NCBI GenBank assembly: GCA_020853885.1
Contig: JADYXZ010000010.1
Coordinates: forward strand, 124,001-188,000
Source of the DNA: Bradyrhizobiaceae bacterium
Lineage (GTDB): Bacteria; Pseudomonadota; Alphaproteobacteria; Rhizobiales; Xanthobacteraceae
Direction: 5' to 3'
Length of the DNA stretch: 64,000 nt
Positions 16,727 through 25,611 of this stretch are shown piece by piece (the first letter of the stretch is position 1; each line of letters starts with the position of its first letter). The position numbers and the translations under genes are program-made. A model generated the notes under the pieces. It saw only the letters and a program-made list of their open reading frames with translations, was not told where the DNA came from and made no database searches.

Positions 16727-17874
16727 TGACTGCTCACGACCCTGTCGCGATCGCGCAAGCATTGATCCGCTGTCCGTCAGTGACGCCGGCGGAAGGCGGC
16801 GCGCTCGCCTGTCTCGAAAGCCTGCTCAAGAGCGCGGGCTTCGAGGCGCATCGGGTGACCTTCGCGGAGCCGGGCACGCCGCCGGTCGACAACCTGTTCG
16901 CGAAGATCGGCCGCGGCGCGCCGCATCTCGCGTTTGCGGGCCATACGGACGTGGTGCCGCCGGGCGACGCCGCGCACTGGCGACACGGGCCGTTCGCGGG
17001 CGAGGTCAGCGAAGGGCTGCTGTTCGGCCGCGGCGCCGTCGACATGAAGGGCGCGATCGCCTGTTTTGCGGCGGCGGCGATCGCCTATCTCGGCGGCAAG
17101 ACGCCGGCGAAGGGCGCGATCTCCTTCCTGATCACCGGCGACGAGGAGGGACCGGGCGTCAACGGCACGGTCAAGCTGCTGCAATGGGTGAAGGAACGCG
17201 GCGAGACGTTCGACCACTGCATCATCGGCGAACCGACCAGCACGCAGGCCGTCGGCGACACGATCAAGATCGGCCGGCGCGGAAGCCTGTCGGGCACGCT
17301 CACGGTCGCGGGCAAGGCCGGCCACGTCGCCTACCCGCAGCACGCGGACAATCCGATCCGCCTCCTCGTCGCCATGCTGAACAAGCTGAACGAGCCGCTC
17401 GATGACGGCTCCTGGCACTTCGACCGCTCGAACTTCGAGGTGGTGTCGGTCGACGTCGGCAATCCGGCGTTCAACGTGATCCCCGGCGAGGCGAAGGCGA
17501 AGTTCAACATCCGCTTCAACGACAAGCACACCTCGCAGAGCCTGAAGGCGCTGGTCGAACACCGCTGCCGCGACGCCGCACCGGCGGCGCATTTTCATCT
17601 CGCCTGGGAGCCGGCGAGCGAGAGCTTCATCACCAAGCCGGGGCCGTTCGTCGACCTCGTGTCGGCGGCGATCAAGGACGTCACCGGCAGGAAGCCCGCG
17701 CTCTCCACCGCCGGAGGCACGTCGGACGCGCGCTTTATCAAGGACTATTGCCCGGTGGTCGATCTCGGCCTCGTCGGCGAGACCATGCACCAGATCGACG
17801 AGCACGCGCCGGTCGCGGACTTGCAGACGCTGACGGTGATCTACCGCAAGGTGTTGGAGCGCTACTTCGCCTGA
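16726..17874 (+). CDS. dapE: succinyl-diaminopimelate desuccinylase
   Basis: 382 aa, M20 metallopeptidase fold. It hydrolyses N-succinyl-LL-diaminopimelate to diaminopimelate and succinate. Zinc ligands and catalytic residues are visible: His73 in [10 protein letters not shown], Asp106 in GAVDMKG, Glu140-Glu141 in GDEEGPG, GEPTSTQ, and a late His in GETMHQIDE. The [12 protein letters not shown] motif near the C-terminus is specific to DapE. The start overlaps the hicA-like stop. The 3' end overlaps the convergent cytochrome b561 gene by 13 bases. Confidence 0.97.
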   Translation: MTAHDPVAIAQALIRCPSVTPAEGGALACLESLLKSAGFEAHRVTFAEPGTPPVDNLFAKIGRGAPHLAFAGHTDVVPPGDAAHWRHGPFAGEVSEGLLFGRGAVDMKGAIACFAAAAIAYLGGKTPAKGAISFLITGDEEGPGVNGTVKLLQWVKERGETFDHCIIGEPTSTQAVGDTIKIGRRGSLSGTLTVAGKAGHVAYPQHADNPIRLLVAMLNKLNEPLDDGSWHFDRSNFEVVSVDVGNPAFNVIPGEAKAKFNIRFNDKHTSQSLKALVEHRCRDAAPAAHFHLAWEPASESFITKPGPFVDLVSAAIKDVTGRKPALSTAGGTSDARFIKDYCPVVDLGLVGETMHQIDEHAPVADLQTLTVIYRKVLERYFA

Positions 17875-18416
17875 GCCGTCGCGCTGCCGAGGCCCATGCG
17901 GGCGAGCAGCCGGTCGCGAAGAACGAACTGGTGATAGAACGCGGCGCCGACGTGCAGGACGAACAACGCAAGAATGACCCGCGCGCCGATACCGTGCGGA
18001 AGGCGCGGCGGGTAGTTCCAGAAATCGGGCAGCGGACCCGGCGCGCTGCCGAAAATGATCTGCCCGGCACCGGACAGGATCATCATGCCGACGCCGCTCG
18101 CGGCGAGCCCGAGAATGATCACGTAGAAGAGAACGTGGACGGCACTTGCCAGACGGTTCTGCAGCGGCGGCACGCCCTCGACGGGTTCCGGCTTCTTGTC
18201 CGCGAACCACCACCAGGCAATGCGCGCGAGCGTCAAGAGCAGGACGCTGACGCCGGCGGCGGCGTGAAAGCGCAGGATCGCCGCCTTCGCCACCGGATCC
18301 ACCGTACCGGCCGCACGGAAACCCGTGGCGAGCATCGCGACGATCAAAAACGCCGTGATCCAGTGAATCGCGATGGCCACGGCACCGTAGCGGTCAAGGG
18401 TGCTTTTCCATTGCAT
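17862..18416 (-). CDS. cybB: cytochrome b561
   Basis: 184 aa, four-helix membrane di-haem protein that passes electrons between quinol and periplasmic acceptors or superoxide. Haem-ligand histidines are His18 ([10 protein letters not shown]), His51 (RFHAAAG), His94 and His155. The loop [11 protein letters not shown] lies between helices 3 and 4. The start overlaps the end of the MarR gene, so the two form an operon controlled by that regulator. Confidence 0.9.
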   Translation of the reverse strand: MQWKSTLDRYGAVAIAIHWITAFLIVAMLATGFRAAGTVDPVAKAAILRFHAAAGVSVLLLTLARIAWWWFADKKPEPVEGVPPLQNRLASAVHVLFYVIILGLAASGVGMMILSGAGQIIFGSAPGPLPDFWNYPPRLPHGIGARVILALFVLHVGAAFYHQFVLRDRLLARMGLGSATAQAK

Positions 18417-18876
18417 GGCGGACTCCGGAGCTGGCCGCGCCCTCGAGGCGCATGCGGATGGTTTGCAACAAGGAAGTGGCTTGATCGATGGAAGCGGCCG
18501 ACAGGGATTTGCCGAGCGCCGCGGCGCGCGGCTTCCACCGGGCGGTCGCGGCTTTGTAGGCCCGCCTTCCCTTTTCGGTCAGCAAGACGAGTTTGGCGCG
18601 GCGATGATGCGGGTTGGGCGCGAAGCGGAGAAGGCCGCCGGCTGCGAGCTCGTTGCCGATGCGCTGCACCGCCTGCCGGGTGAGACCCATGTTGCGGGCA
18701 AGATGCGCGACCGGCAGCGGCACCGGCGAAAGCGCGACGGCGCCGAGCACCTGCCAGCGCGCGCTGGTGAGCCCGAGGTCGGCGACCAGCGCGTCGCCCA
18801 TCGCAAGCAGCTCGCCGTTCAAGCGGAATGTTTCAAGGACAAGGTCCGTGATGGCGTCGGTGACGTTCCGTTTCAT
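18394..18876 (-). CDS. MarR-family transcriptional regulator
   Basis: 160 aa winged-helix repressor. The DNA-binding part is TSARWQVLGAVALSPVPLPVAHLARNMGLTRQAVQRIGNELAAGGLL with the wing PHHRRAKLVLLTEKG. The upstream sequence holds a perfect palindrome over its own promoter, pointing to autorepression. It overlaps the cytochrome b561 gene by 23 bases, implying control of a redox protein. The ATG lies only about 7 bases from the predicted -10, so the message may be leaderless. The ligand is unknown. Confidence 0.9.
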   Translation of the reverse strand: MKRNVTDAITDLVLETFRLNGELLAMGDALVADLGLTSARWQVLGAVALSPVPLPVAHLARNMGLTRQAVQRIGNELAAGGLLRFAPNPHHRRAKLVLLTEKGRRAYKAATARWKPRAAALGKSLSAASIDQATSLLQTIRMRLEGAASSGVRHAMEKHP

Positions 18877-18882
18877 GGTTCC

Positions 18883-18911
18883 ATATTGTCATTTTGACAA
18901 TATATTGTCAA
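18883..18911 (-). promoter_or_regulatory. MarR promoter with overlapping palindromic operator
   Basis: On the plus strand ATATTGTCA (18883-18891), TTT, TGACAATAT (18895-18903) is a perfect 9-bp inverted repeat. A third half-site ATATTGTCA follows at 18902-18910. On the minus strand TTGACA (18906-18911) and CAATAT (18883-18888) are 17 bases apart, so the operator covers the promoter, consistent with autorepression. The ATG is at 18876. Confidence 0.8.
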
Positions 18912-18968
18912 TAAGGAAATATCACACGATTACACAGACTTCCCGAAATTCCGATGAACGGAGCCGGC

Positions 18969-19706
18969 TTAGTAGTCGACGCGGACGAGATAGAGCCCGC
19001 AGGCCGGCGCGACGGGACCGCAGGCGGCGCGATCGCGCGCTTCGAGCGCCGCCGCGAGATCGTCGGCGCTCCATTTCCCCTCGCCCACGAGCGCGAGCGA
19101 GCCGACCATCGAGCGCACCTGATGGTGCAGGAACGAGCGCGCGCTTGCGGTGACGCGGATTTCCTCGCCGCTGCGGACGACATCAAGCACGTCCAGCGTC
19201 TTCACCGGCGACTTCGCCTGGCACTCGGCCGAGCGGAAGGTTGTGAAGTCGTGATGACCGACGAGGCGCTGCGCCGCCTCATGCATGGCCGCGGAATCCA
19301 GCGGTTTGGCGATGCGCCAGGCGCGGTCGCGGTCGAGCGCAAGATCGGCGCGGCGGTTGGCTATCCGGTAGAGATAATGTCGCGCGCGCGCGGAGAAGCG
19401 CGCGTCGAAATCTGGCGCGACCGGCTCCACGCGCAGGATCGCGATCGGCGCCGGGCGCAGGTGCGCGTTCAGCGCATCGCGGATGGTGTCGGTCTCCCAT
19501 TCCTTGCCGAGATCGACGTGGGCGACCTGGCCGAGCGCGTGCACGCCGGCGTCGGTGCGGCCCGCGCCAAAGAGCTTCGGCGTCTCGCCCGCGAACTTCG
19601 CTAACGCCGCTTCGATTGCACCCGCAACCGATGGACCGTTGTCCTGCACCTGCCAGCCGACGAAGGGCGTGCCATCATATTCGATGGTAAGCTTGTAGCG
19701 GGGCAT
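18969..19706 (-). CDS. truA: tRNA pseudouridine(38-40) synthase
   Basis: 245 aa. It isomerises uridines 38-40 in the anticodon arm. It opens [19 protein letters not shown] and has catalytic Asp52 in [14 protein letters not shown]. Later motifs [14 protein letters not shown] and [19 protein letters not shown] are family-typical. It is the last gene of a def-fmt-GNAT-truA operon, 3 bases after the GNAT stop. Confidence 0.97.
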   Translation of the reverse strand: MPRYKLTIEYDGTPFVGWQVQDNGPSVAGAIEAALAKFAGETPKLFGAGRTDAGVHALGQVAHVDLGKEWETDTIRDALNAHLRPAPIAILRVEPVAPDFDARFSARARHYLYRIANRRADLALDRDRAWRIAKPLDSAAMHEAAQRLVGHHDFTTFRSAECQAKSPVKTLDVLDVVRSGEEIRVTASARSFLHHQVRSMVGSLALVGEGKWSADDLAAALEARDRAACGPVAPACGLYLVRVDY

Positions 19707-19709
19707 GAC

Positions 19710-20222
19710 TCACCCGACCTCCGCAAACGCGGCCGGGTAGCGCACGACCCCGCTTGCCGACACGCCGCGATTGAGCGCGAGCGCCATCACATGCGGACCG
19801 TCGTAAGGGGTCTGGAACGGCCGCGCCGCCGCTTTGGAAAAGCCGAGGCGTTCGTAGTAGGCGGGATCGCCGACGACAAAGACCATGCCCTCGCCTTGCG
19901 CCGCGAGCCGCCGGTGGGCTTCCCGCACAAGACGGCTGCCGATACCGCGGCGCTGCCGCTCCGGAGCAACGGCAAGCGGCGCCAGCGCGAGCGCCGGAAC
20001 GGACTCGCTGCCGATCTCAATCGTGACGCGGGAATAAAGCGCGTGTCCGGCAATGCGGCCGTCTTCTTCCGCAACCAGCGACAGGACAACCGCTCGCTCG
20101 CGGCGCAGAGCCTGCACGAGATCCGATTCCGTCCGGCCGTTGAAGGCCGCCTCGTGCAGGCGATCGATGGCGCGCCAATCCGCGGCGGCTTCCTCGTGGA
20201 GGAGCAGCGTTGACGTGCTCAT
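19710..20222 (-). CDS. GNAT-family N-acetyltransferase (YhbS-like)
   Basis: 170 aa. GNAT fold: [21 protein letters not shown], then [29 protein letters not shown] with the acetyl-CoA pyrophosphate loop QRRGIG, then [20 protein letters not shown]. The pattern is closest to YhbS-type predicted acetyltransferases; the substrate is unknown. The ATG overlaps the fmt stop by 4 bases and truA follows 3 bases after, so it is part of the translation-related operon. A role in acetylating a protein or small molecule is only inferred. Confidence 0.9.
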   Translation of the reverse strand: MSTSTLLLHEEAAADWRAIDRLHEAAFNGRTESDLVQALRRERAVVLSLVAEEDGRIAGHALYSRVTIEIGSESVPALALAPLAVAPERQRRGIGSRLVREAHRRLAAQGEGMVFVVGDPAYYERLGFSKAAARPFQTPYDGPHVMALALNRGVSASGVVRYPAAFAEVG

Positions 20223-21145
20223 GGCAGCCGTGTCCCGGCTTGCAGCGGCGTGCCGCGCAGGAATTCCTCCGCGCTCATGGCCTTAGCGCCGGCCTTTTGC
20301 ACCTGCAGAAGCCGCACGGCGCCCTCGCCGCAGGCGATGGTCAGTTGGTCGTCGAGCACCGTGCCGGGCGCGCCGCTCCCCTCGCCGCGGATCGAGCGGA
20401 TCACCTTGACGCGCACCGGCTTTCCGTCCGCCGCGAGCTCGAACCACGCACCCGGAAAGGGCGAGAGGCCGCGGATATAATTGTGCACCTCGGCGGCGGG
20501 ACGCGACCAGTCGATCCGTGTCTCGCCCTTCTCGATCTTCTTGGCGTAGGTCGCGCCGGCTTGCGGCTGCGGCTCGAATTTCAGCGATCCGCGCACGAGC
20601 GCCGCGAGCGCACGCGCCATGAGATCGGCGCCGACCACGGCAAGCTGATCGTGCAATTCGCCCGCCGTTGCGTCGGGCGCGATCGGCACGCGCTCGGCAA
20701 GCGCCACGGGGCCGGTGTCGAGTCCCTCCTCCATGCGCATCACCATCACGCCAGTCTCCGCGTCGCCGGCCATGATCGCACGATTGATGGGTGCGGCGCC
20801 GCGCCAGCGCGGCAGCAGCGAGGCATGCAGATTGAGGCAGCCGTGCTGCGGCGTGTCGAGAATCGCTTTCGGCAGCAGCAGGCCATAGGCGACGACGACC
20901 GCGACATCCGCTTTGTGCGCGCGGAACGTCTCCGCCGCCGCCTCGCCCTTCAGCGAAGGCGGATGCAGCACCGGCACGCCGAGGCGCGCGGCCGTCTCGT
21001 GCACGGGCGAGCGGCGCTCGTCCATGCCGCGGCCGGCGGCCGCGGGCGCGCGCGTGTAGACGGCGACGATCTCGTGCCCGCGGCTCGCGAGCTCGACCAT
21101 CGTCGGCACCGCGAAATCCGGCGTGCCCATGAAGACGATGCGCAA
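20219..21145 (-). CDS. fmt: methionyl-tRNA formyltransferase
   Basis: 308 aa. It formylates initiator Met-tRNA using 10-formyl-tetrahydrofolate. Motifs: [37 protein letters not shown] (folate-binding HxSLLPxxRG) and GLDTGPVA. The start is TTG 21145, supported by GGGAG 7 bases upstream and by alignment of [12 protein letters not shown] to the usual N-terminus. A 40-bp palindrome (21157-21196) separates it from def. Confidence 0.97.
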   Translation of the reverse strand: MRIVFMGTPDFAVPTMVELASRGHEIVAVYTRAPAAAGRGMDERRSPVHETAARLGVPVLHPPSLKGEAAAETFRAHKADVAVVVAYGLLLPKAILDTPQHGCLNLHASLLPRWRGAAPINRAIMAGDAETGVMVMRMEEGLDTGPVALAERVPIAPDATAGELHDQLAVVGADLMARALAALVRGSLKFEPQPQAGATYAKKIEKGETRIDWSRPAAEVHNYIRGLSPFPGAWFELAADGKPVRVKVIRSIRGEGSGAPGTVLDDQLTIACGEGAVRLLQVQKAGAKAMSAEEFLRGTPLQAGTRLP

Positions 21146-21156
21146 ATTTCGCTCCC

Positions 21157-21196
21157 TGTCATCCCTGACCGCCGCTGCGCGGCGGCCGGGATGACA
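21157..21196. repeat. 40-bp palindromic repeat between def and fmt
   Basis: TGTCATCCC and GGGATGACA flank inner CCGCCGC/GCGGCGG arms around a three-base loop. It resembles one half of the 102-bp family A elements (shared TCATCCC and GGGATGA ends). Confidence 0.75.
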
Positions 21197-21202
21197 GATA
21201 TA

Positions 21203-21721
21203 TCATTCCGCCGCGATGCGCTTGGCGGCCTTGGTGAATTTCTTGACGACGCGGTCGCGCTTCAGCTTCGACAGGTGGTCGATGAACAGCACGCCGTTGA
21301 TGTGGTCGACCTCGTGCTGCACGACGCGGGCGAGCAGGCCGTCGGCGTCGATCTCGTGCTCTTTTCCGTCAACGTCGAGGAAGCGGACCTTCACGCGGTC
21401 GGGGCGGATGACCTGATCGAGGTATTCGGGGATCGAGAGGCAGCCCTCTTCCTGCGCCGCGGTTTCCTCGGACTTCCAGACGATCTCCGGATTGATCATC
21501 GCGATCGGCTTCTTTTCCTCCTCGCCGCGGGTGGCGTCGATGGTGACGACCCGCTTCGGCACGCCGACCTGGACGGCGGCGAGGCCGACGCCGGGCGCGT
21601 CGTACATGGTCTCGAACATGTCGGCGACGAGCGTGCGGATTCCGTCGTCGATCCGGGCCACGGGCTCGGAGACGACGCGCAGAAGCTTGTCGGGCAGGAC
21701 GATGATCGGACGGATGGCCAT
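21203..21721 (-). CDS. def: peptide deformylase
   Basis: 172 aa Fe2+/Zn2+ hydrolase that removes N-formyl from nascent proteins. Motif 1 is GVGLAAVQ (44-51), motif 2 EGCLSIPE with metal ligand Cys94, and motif 3 QHEVDH with His136, Glu137 and His140. ATG 21721 (MAIRPIIVLPD) fits the usual N-terminus; the frame is open upstream, but that part is not conserved. It heads the def-fmt operon. Confidence 0.97.
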   Translation of the reverse strand: MAIRPIIVLPDKLLRVVSEPVARIDDGIRTLVADMFETMYDAPGVGLAAVQVGVPKRVVTIDATRGEEEKKPIAMINPEIVWKSEETAAQEEGCLSIPEYLDQVIRPDRVKVRFLDVDGKEHEIDADGLLARVVQHEVDHINGVLFIDHLSKLKRDRVVKKFTKAAKRIAAE

Positions 21722-21856
21722 GCGGGCGAGATAAGGTGCCGATGGCGGGCGGTCAAATGCCGGCCGTTTGCGCCGCCTTGCAATCGCCGGCAGCAAGTTG
21801 TTCACTATTCGTTCTTATGCTGCGAATCGGGCTACAAAGGCCCGAAGAGGTGCCCC

Positions 21857-23041
21857 ATGGGCGAAATCCTGTTCTTTCTCGGCACGCGGCCGGTGACGAT
21901 CGCGGAGGCGTCGCTCGCGCTCGCCCTCGCCGCGCTGGTGCTGCTCGTGGCGGTCGCGATCGCGCTCTGGCGCACCGGCCGGCGGCGGGCGCTCGAGGCC
22001 GACGAACAGGCAGGGCGCGCCGAGGCGCTCGAGGATCGCGTCGCCGAGCTCATCCGCGCGCAGTCGGAAACCTCCGGGCGCATGCAGACGCTCGCCGAGA
22101 TCCTCGGCGGACGCCAGGCGGAGCTCGCCCGCGTCGTCACCGAGCGGCTCGATTCGGTTTCGCACCGGCTCGGGGAAGGCATGAACAATGCCGCGCGCAC
22201 GACGCACGAGAGCCTGTCGCAACTGCACGAGCGGCTCGCGGTGGTGGACGCGGCACAGGCGCGGCTCGCCGAGCTGTCGTCGCACATGGTGACGCTGAAG
22301 GACGTGCTCGCCAACAAGCAGGCGCGCGGTGCGTTCGGCCAGGGGCGCATGGAGGCGATCGTCGCCGACGGCCTGCCGAAAGACGCCTACGCCTTCCAGT
22401 TCACGCTCTCGAACGGGCGGCGGCCGGACTGCGCGATCTTTCTGCCCGGCGACGCGCGGCCGTTGCTGGTCGACGCGAAATTTCCGCTGGAGGCGATCAC
22501 GGCGTTCCGCGAAGCGAAAGGCGACGAGGCGCGCAAGGCGGCGATGCAGCGGCTGCGGCAGGACATCGCCAAGCACGTCTCCGATATCGAGGAGCGCTAT
22601 TTCATTCCCGGCGAGACGCAGGACATGGCGCTGATGTTCGTGCCGTCGGAGTCGGTCTATGCCGAGCTGCACGAGCATTTCGACGACGTGGTGCAGAAGG
22701 CGTTCCGGGCGCGGGTGCTGCTGGTGTCGCCGTCGCTCCTGATGCTGGCGATCCAGGTGATGCAGGCGATCGTCAAGGACGCGCGCATGCACGAGCAGGC
22801 CGAGCTGATCCGCACCGAGGTCGGGCGGCTGATGGAAGACGTGACGCGGCTGCGCGACCGGGCGCTGAACCTGCAGAAGCATTTCGCGCAGGCGTCGGAC
22901 GACGTGGGCCAGGTGCTGATCTCCGCCGACAAGGTGGCAAAGCGCGGGGCGAAGATCGAGGCACTGGAACTCGAGGAAGACAGCGACGCTCCCGCCCCAA
23001 TTCCGGCGCCGCTCCGTCTCAAGCTCGGCGCGGCGGAGTAA
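21857..23041 (+). CDS. rmuC: DNA recombination protein RmuC
   Basis: 394 aa. An N-terminal membrane helix (about 20-38, LALALAALVLLVAVAIAL) precedes a long coiled coil (about 45-150) and a nuclease-like RmuC core with CAIFLPGDARPLLVDAKFPLEA (PD-(D/E)xK-type DAKFP), VSDIEERYFIPGETQDMALMFVPSE, and LLVSPSLLMLAIQ. RmuC limits certain inversions and recombination in E. coli; its enzymatic activity is inferred. AGAGG lies 6 bases before ATG 21857. It is divergent from def across 135 bases. Confidence 0.95.
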   Translation: MGEILFFLGTRPVTIAEASLALALAALVLLVAVAIALWRTGRRRALEADEQAGRAEALEDRVAELIRAQSETSGRMQTLAEILGGRQAELARVVTERLDSVSHRLGEGMNNAARTTHESLSQLHERLAVVDAAQARLAELSSHMVTLKDVLANKQARGAFGQGRMEAIVADGLPKDAYAFQFTLSNGRRPDCAIFLPGDARPLLVDAKFPLEAITAFREAKGDEARKAAMQRLRQDIAKHVSDIEERYFIPGETQDMALMFVPSESVYAELHEHFDDVVQKAFRARVLLVSPSLLMLAIQVMQAIVKDARMHEQAELIRTEVGRLMEDVTRLRDRALNLQKHFAQASDDVGQVLISADKVAKRGAKIEALELEEDSDAPAPIPAPLRLKLGAAE

Positions 23042-23045
23042 TGTT

Positions 23046-23070
23046 CTGCCTTCCCCGCAAAGGGGAGGGT
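23046..23070. repeat. small hairpin between rmuC and ampG
   Basis: CTTCCCC-GCAAA-GGGGAGG forms a stem with one G:T pair. It lies just after the rmuC stop and before the ampG ribosome-binding site, and resembles a common short alphaproteobacterial intergenic palindrome. Confidence 0.55.
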
Positions 23071-23083
23071 AAAGGAGACGCGC

Positions 23084-24436
23084 TTGGCTGAAGCCGTCCG
23101 CGAGCAAGCAACCAAAGAGCAATCCTTCCTCTCCGCCCTCGCCGTCTATCTGCGGCCGCGGGTGCTGATCATCCTGCTGCTCGGCTTCTCCTCGGGGCTG
23201 CCGCTCGCGCTGTCCGGCGGGACGCTGGCGATCTGGATGACCGAGCGCGGCGTCGACCTCGGCACCATCGGCCTCTTTTCGCTCGTGGGGCTCCCCTACA
23301 CCATCAAGTTCCTCTGGGCGCCGGTCGTCGATGCGCTCAATGTTCCTTTCCTTTCCCGCGCGCTCGGGCGGCGGCGCGGCTGGCTCGTGTTCAGCCAGCT
23401 CGTGCTCGCGGCGACCATCGTCTTCCTCGGCACGCTCGATCCGGTCGCCTCGCCCTTTGCGGTCGCGTTCGGCGCGCTTTTGGTCGCATCGGCCTCAGCC
23501 ACGCAGGACATCGTGATCGACGCCTTCCGCGTGGAGAGCCTCGACACCAGCGAGCAGGCGGCGGGCATGGCGTCCTACGTCTTCGCCTACCGCATCGGCA
23601 TGCTGGTCTCGGGCGCGGGCGTGATCGCGTTCGTCGCCTGGCTCGAATATGCCGGCGTCGCGCGTGAACAGGTGTGGATGTGGGGTTACACCGCGGCGGC
23701 GGCGTTCGTGGCGGTCGGGCTCGCTGCGGCGCTGCTTGCGCGGGAGCCCGCAGCACCTGCCGAGCTGCAGAACGAAAAGCCGCGCGGCAATGCCCTGCAT
23801 CGCGTGCTCTCAACGGCCTTCGAAGCGTTCCGCGCATTCCTCACGCGCGACGCGGCGATCGCCGTCCTGCTGTTCGTGGTGCTGTTCAAGTTCTGCGACG
23901 CATTCGCGGGCGTGCTCACCGGGCCGTTCGTGATCTCGATCGGCTTCGACAAGGCGGCCTATGCGGGCATCGTGAAGGGCGTCGGGCTCGCGGCGCTTTT
24001 GATCGGCGGCATTGCCGGCGGCGTGGTGGCGCGGGCGCTGCCGCTGGTGACGAGCCTGTGGCTTGCCGCCTTCCTGCAGATGGCGTCGAACCTCGTGTTC
24101 GTGTGGCAGGCGTGGATGGGCGTCGACCACGCGGCGCTGACGGCGACGATCATCGTCGAGAACTTCACCGGCGCCGTCGGCACGGTGATCTTCGTCGCCT
24201 ATCTCTCCGCGCTCTGCCACGAGCGCATGCACACGGCGACGCAGTTCGCGCTGCTCACGGCGCTCGCCGCCGTCGGCCGCACGACGCTCGCCTCGGGCGG
24301 CGGCTTCGTCGCCGAGTCGACCGGATGGGCGTGGTTCTTCGTGATCACGGCGCTGTCGGCGATCCCGAGCCTCTTCCTGCTCGCGTGGCTGCAGGCGCGC
24401 GGGCATTTCAAGGGGCTCGATCGCCAAGCAGGGTGA
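23084..24436 (+). CDS. ampG: AmpG-family muropeptide/MFS permease
   Basis: 450 aa, about 12-14 membrane segments of the major facilitator superfamily. AmpG brings anhydro-muropeptides into the cytoplasm for cell-wall recycling and, in some bacteria, for AmpR signalling. Characteristic stretches: GFSSGLPLALSGGTLAIWM, LPYTIKFLWAPVVDAL, LGRRRGW, SATQDIVIDAFRVE and FTGAVGTVIFVAYLSALC. The start is TTG 23084 with AAAGGAG about 6 bases upstream. It converges on recR with a palindromic repeat between. Confidence 0.93.
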   Translation: MAEAVREQATKEQSFLSALAVYLRPRVLIILLLGFSSGLPLALSGGTLAIWMTERGVDLGTIGLFSLVGLPYTIKFLWAPVVDALNVPFLSRALGRRRGWLVFSQLVLAATIVFLGTLDPVASPFAVAFGALLVASASATQDIVIDAFRVESLDTSEQAAGMASYVFAYRIGMLVSGAGVIAFVAWLEYAGVAREQVWMWGYTAAAAFVAVGLAAALLAREPAAPAELQNEKPRGNALHRVLSTAFEAFRAFLTRDAAIAVLLFVVLFKFCDAFAGVLTGPFVISIGFDKAAYAGIVKGVGLAALLIGGIAGGVVARALPLVTSLWLAAFLQMASNLVFVWQAWMGVDHAALTATIIVENFTGAVGTVIFVAYLSALCHERMHTATQFALLTALAAVGRTTLASGGGFVAESTGWAWFFVITALSAIPSLFLLAWLQARGHFKGLDRQAG

Positions 24437-24448
24437 GAACAACAACAT

Positions 24449-24531
24449 CCCTCATGCGCGGGCTTGACCCGCGCATCCAGCCGACGGCGCATTTTGATCC
24501 TGGATGGCCGGGTCAAGCCCGGCCATGAGGG
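24449..24531. repeat. paired inverted palindromes between convergent ampG and recR (family B)
   Basis: Two ~32-bp palindromes: one CTCATGCGCGGGCTTG...GCGCATCCAG (24449-24480), the second its near reverse complement (24500-24531). A very similar element lies at 41003-41090, again between convergent genes. Either strand could form a stable hairpin, fitting a bidirectional terminator, though T-runs are weak. Confidence 0.78.
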
Positions 24532-24535
24532 AAAA

Positions 24536-25141
24536 TTAAAAGGGCGTGCGGCTGCGGATCGCGGCGGAAAGCGTGCCCTCGTCGAGATAGTCGAGCTCGC
24601 CGCCGACCGGCACGCCGTGCGCGAGGCGCGTCACCTTCACCTCGGTATCGCGCATGAGGTCGGTGATGTAGTGCGCCGTGGTCTGGCCGTCGACGGTGGC
24701 GTTGAGCGCGAGCACCAGCTCCTTCACCTCCGGTTCGTGCGCGCGCTTGACGAGGTTCGCGATGTTGAGGTCGTCGGGGCCGATGCCGTCGAGCGGCGAG
24801 AGCGTGCCGCCGAGTACGTGATAGCGGCCGGGGGCTGCGCCCGCGCGCTCCAGCGCCCAGAGATCGGCGACGCTCTCCACCACGATCAGCATCGAGCGGT
24901 CGCGCGTCGGGTCGGCGCAGACGGTGCAGGGGTCGCGGGTATCGATGTTGCCGCAGGTGCGGCAGAGGACGATCTTGTCCAGTGCGTCGCGCAGCGCCGA
25001 GGTCAAGGGCTCCATCAGGTCGGCGCGGCGGCGCACGAGATGCAGCGCTGCGCGGCGCGCCGAGCGCGGGCCGAGGCCCGGCAGGCGTGCGAGCAACTGG
25101 ATCAGCCGTTCGATCTCGGGGCCGGCAACGGCGCGGGGCAT
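24536..25141 (-). CDS. recR: recombination mediator RecR
   Basis: 201 aa. With RecFO it loads RecA at gaps. The N-terminal Hh[16 protein letters not shown], a C4 zinc finger (Cys60, Cys63, Cys72, Cys75), the Toprim domain [19 protein letters not shown] and a C-terminal Walker-B-like region are all present. It ends the ffs-dnaX-ybaB-recR cluster conserved in many Proteobacteria. Confidence 0.98.
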   Translation of the reverse strand: MPRAVAGPEIERLIQLLARLPGLGPRSARRAALHLVRRRADLMEPLTSALRDALDKIVLCRTCGNIDTRDPCTVCADPTRDRSMLIVVESVADLWALERAGAAPGRYHVLGGTLSPLDGIGPDDLNIANLVKRAHEPEVKELVLALNATVDGQTTAHYITDLMRDTEVKVTRLAHGVPVGGELDYLDEGTLSAAIRSRTPF

Positions 25142-25149
25142 GGAATCTT

Positions 25150-25251
25150 CGTCATCCCGGCCGAGGCGCGGACGCGCCGAGAGCCGGGATCGTCTTGTGA
25201 TTGACTGAGAACGGTCCCGGATCGGCCGCTTTGCGGCCGTCCGGGACGACG
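25150..25251. repeat. 102-bp palindromic doublet repeat, copy 2 (family A)
   Basis: The ends CGTCATCCCGG and CCGGGACGACG enclose two palindromes. Blocks such as CCGAGGCGCG, GCGCCGAGAGCCGGGA and ACGGTCCCGGAT are shared with the reverse complement of 11589-11690, while the linker and second loop differ. It lies between ybaB and recR. Confidence 0.8.
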
Positions 25252-25279
25252 TTGCTTGAGAGGTTCGTCAAAGCGCGCC

Positions 25280-25600
25280 TCAGAACAGCTTCAGCCCCGG
25301 CGGCAGCGGCAGGCCGCCGGTGAGCGCGCTCGCCTTTTCTTGCACCAGCCGCTCGGCCTTGGCGCGCGCATCGCTATGGGCGGCGACGATCAGGTCTTCG
25401 AGGATTTCCTTTTCCTCCGGCTTCATCAGGCTTGCGTCGACCGCGACCTTCTTCATCTCGCCCTTGGCGGTGATCGTGACCGTGACTACGCCGCCGCCGG
25501 CGGTGCCGCTCACTTCGGTCGTTTCGAGCTCGGCCTGAAGCTGCTGCATCTTCGCCTGCAGCTCCTTGATCTGGCCCATCATGCCCATGAGATCGCGCAT
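25280..25600 (-). CDS. ybaB: YbaB/EbfC family nucleoid-associated protein
   Basis: 106 aa. MRDLMGMMGQIKELQAKMQQLQAEL is the helical start typical of the family, followed by the strand region GGGVVTVTITAKGEMKKVAVD and helix KEILEDLIVAAHSDARAKAE. These dimers bind DNA without strong sequence preference. AGGGAG lies 8 bases upstream of ATG 25600. The gene begins 11 bases after the dnaX stop. Confidence 0.96.
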   Translation of the reverse strand: MRDLMGMMGQIKELQAKMQQLQAELETTEVSGTAGGGVVTVTITAKGEMKKVAVDASLMKPEEKEILEDLIVAAHSDARAKAERLVQEKASALTGGLPLPPGLKLF

Positions 25601-25611
25601 CTCGGCACTCC

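Noticed and set aside
20210-21856. Upstream extension of the rmuC reading frame
   Set aside because: It runs antisense through fmt and def; the conserved RmuC start and ribosome-binding site are at 21857.
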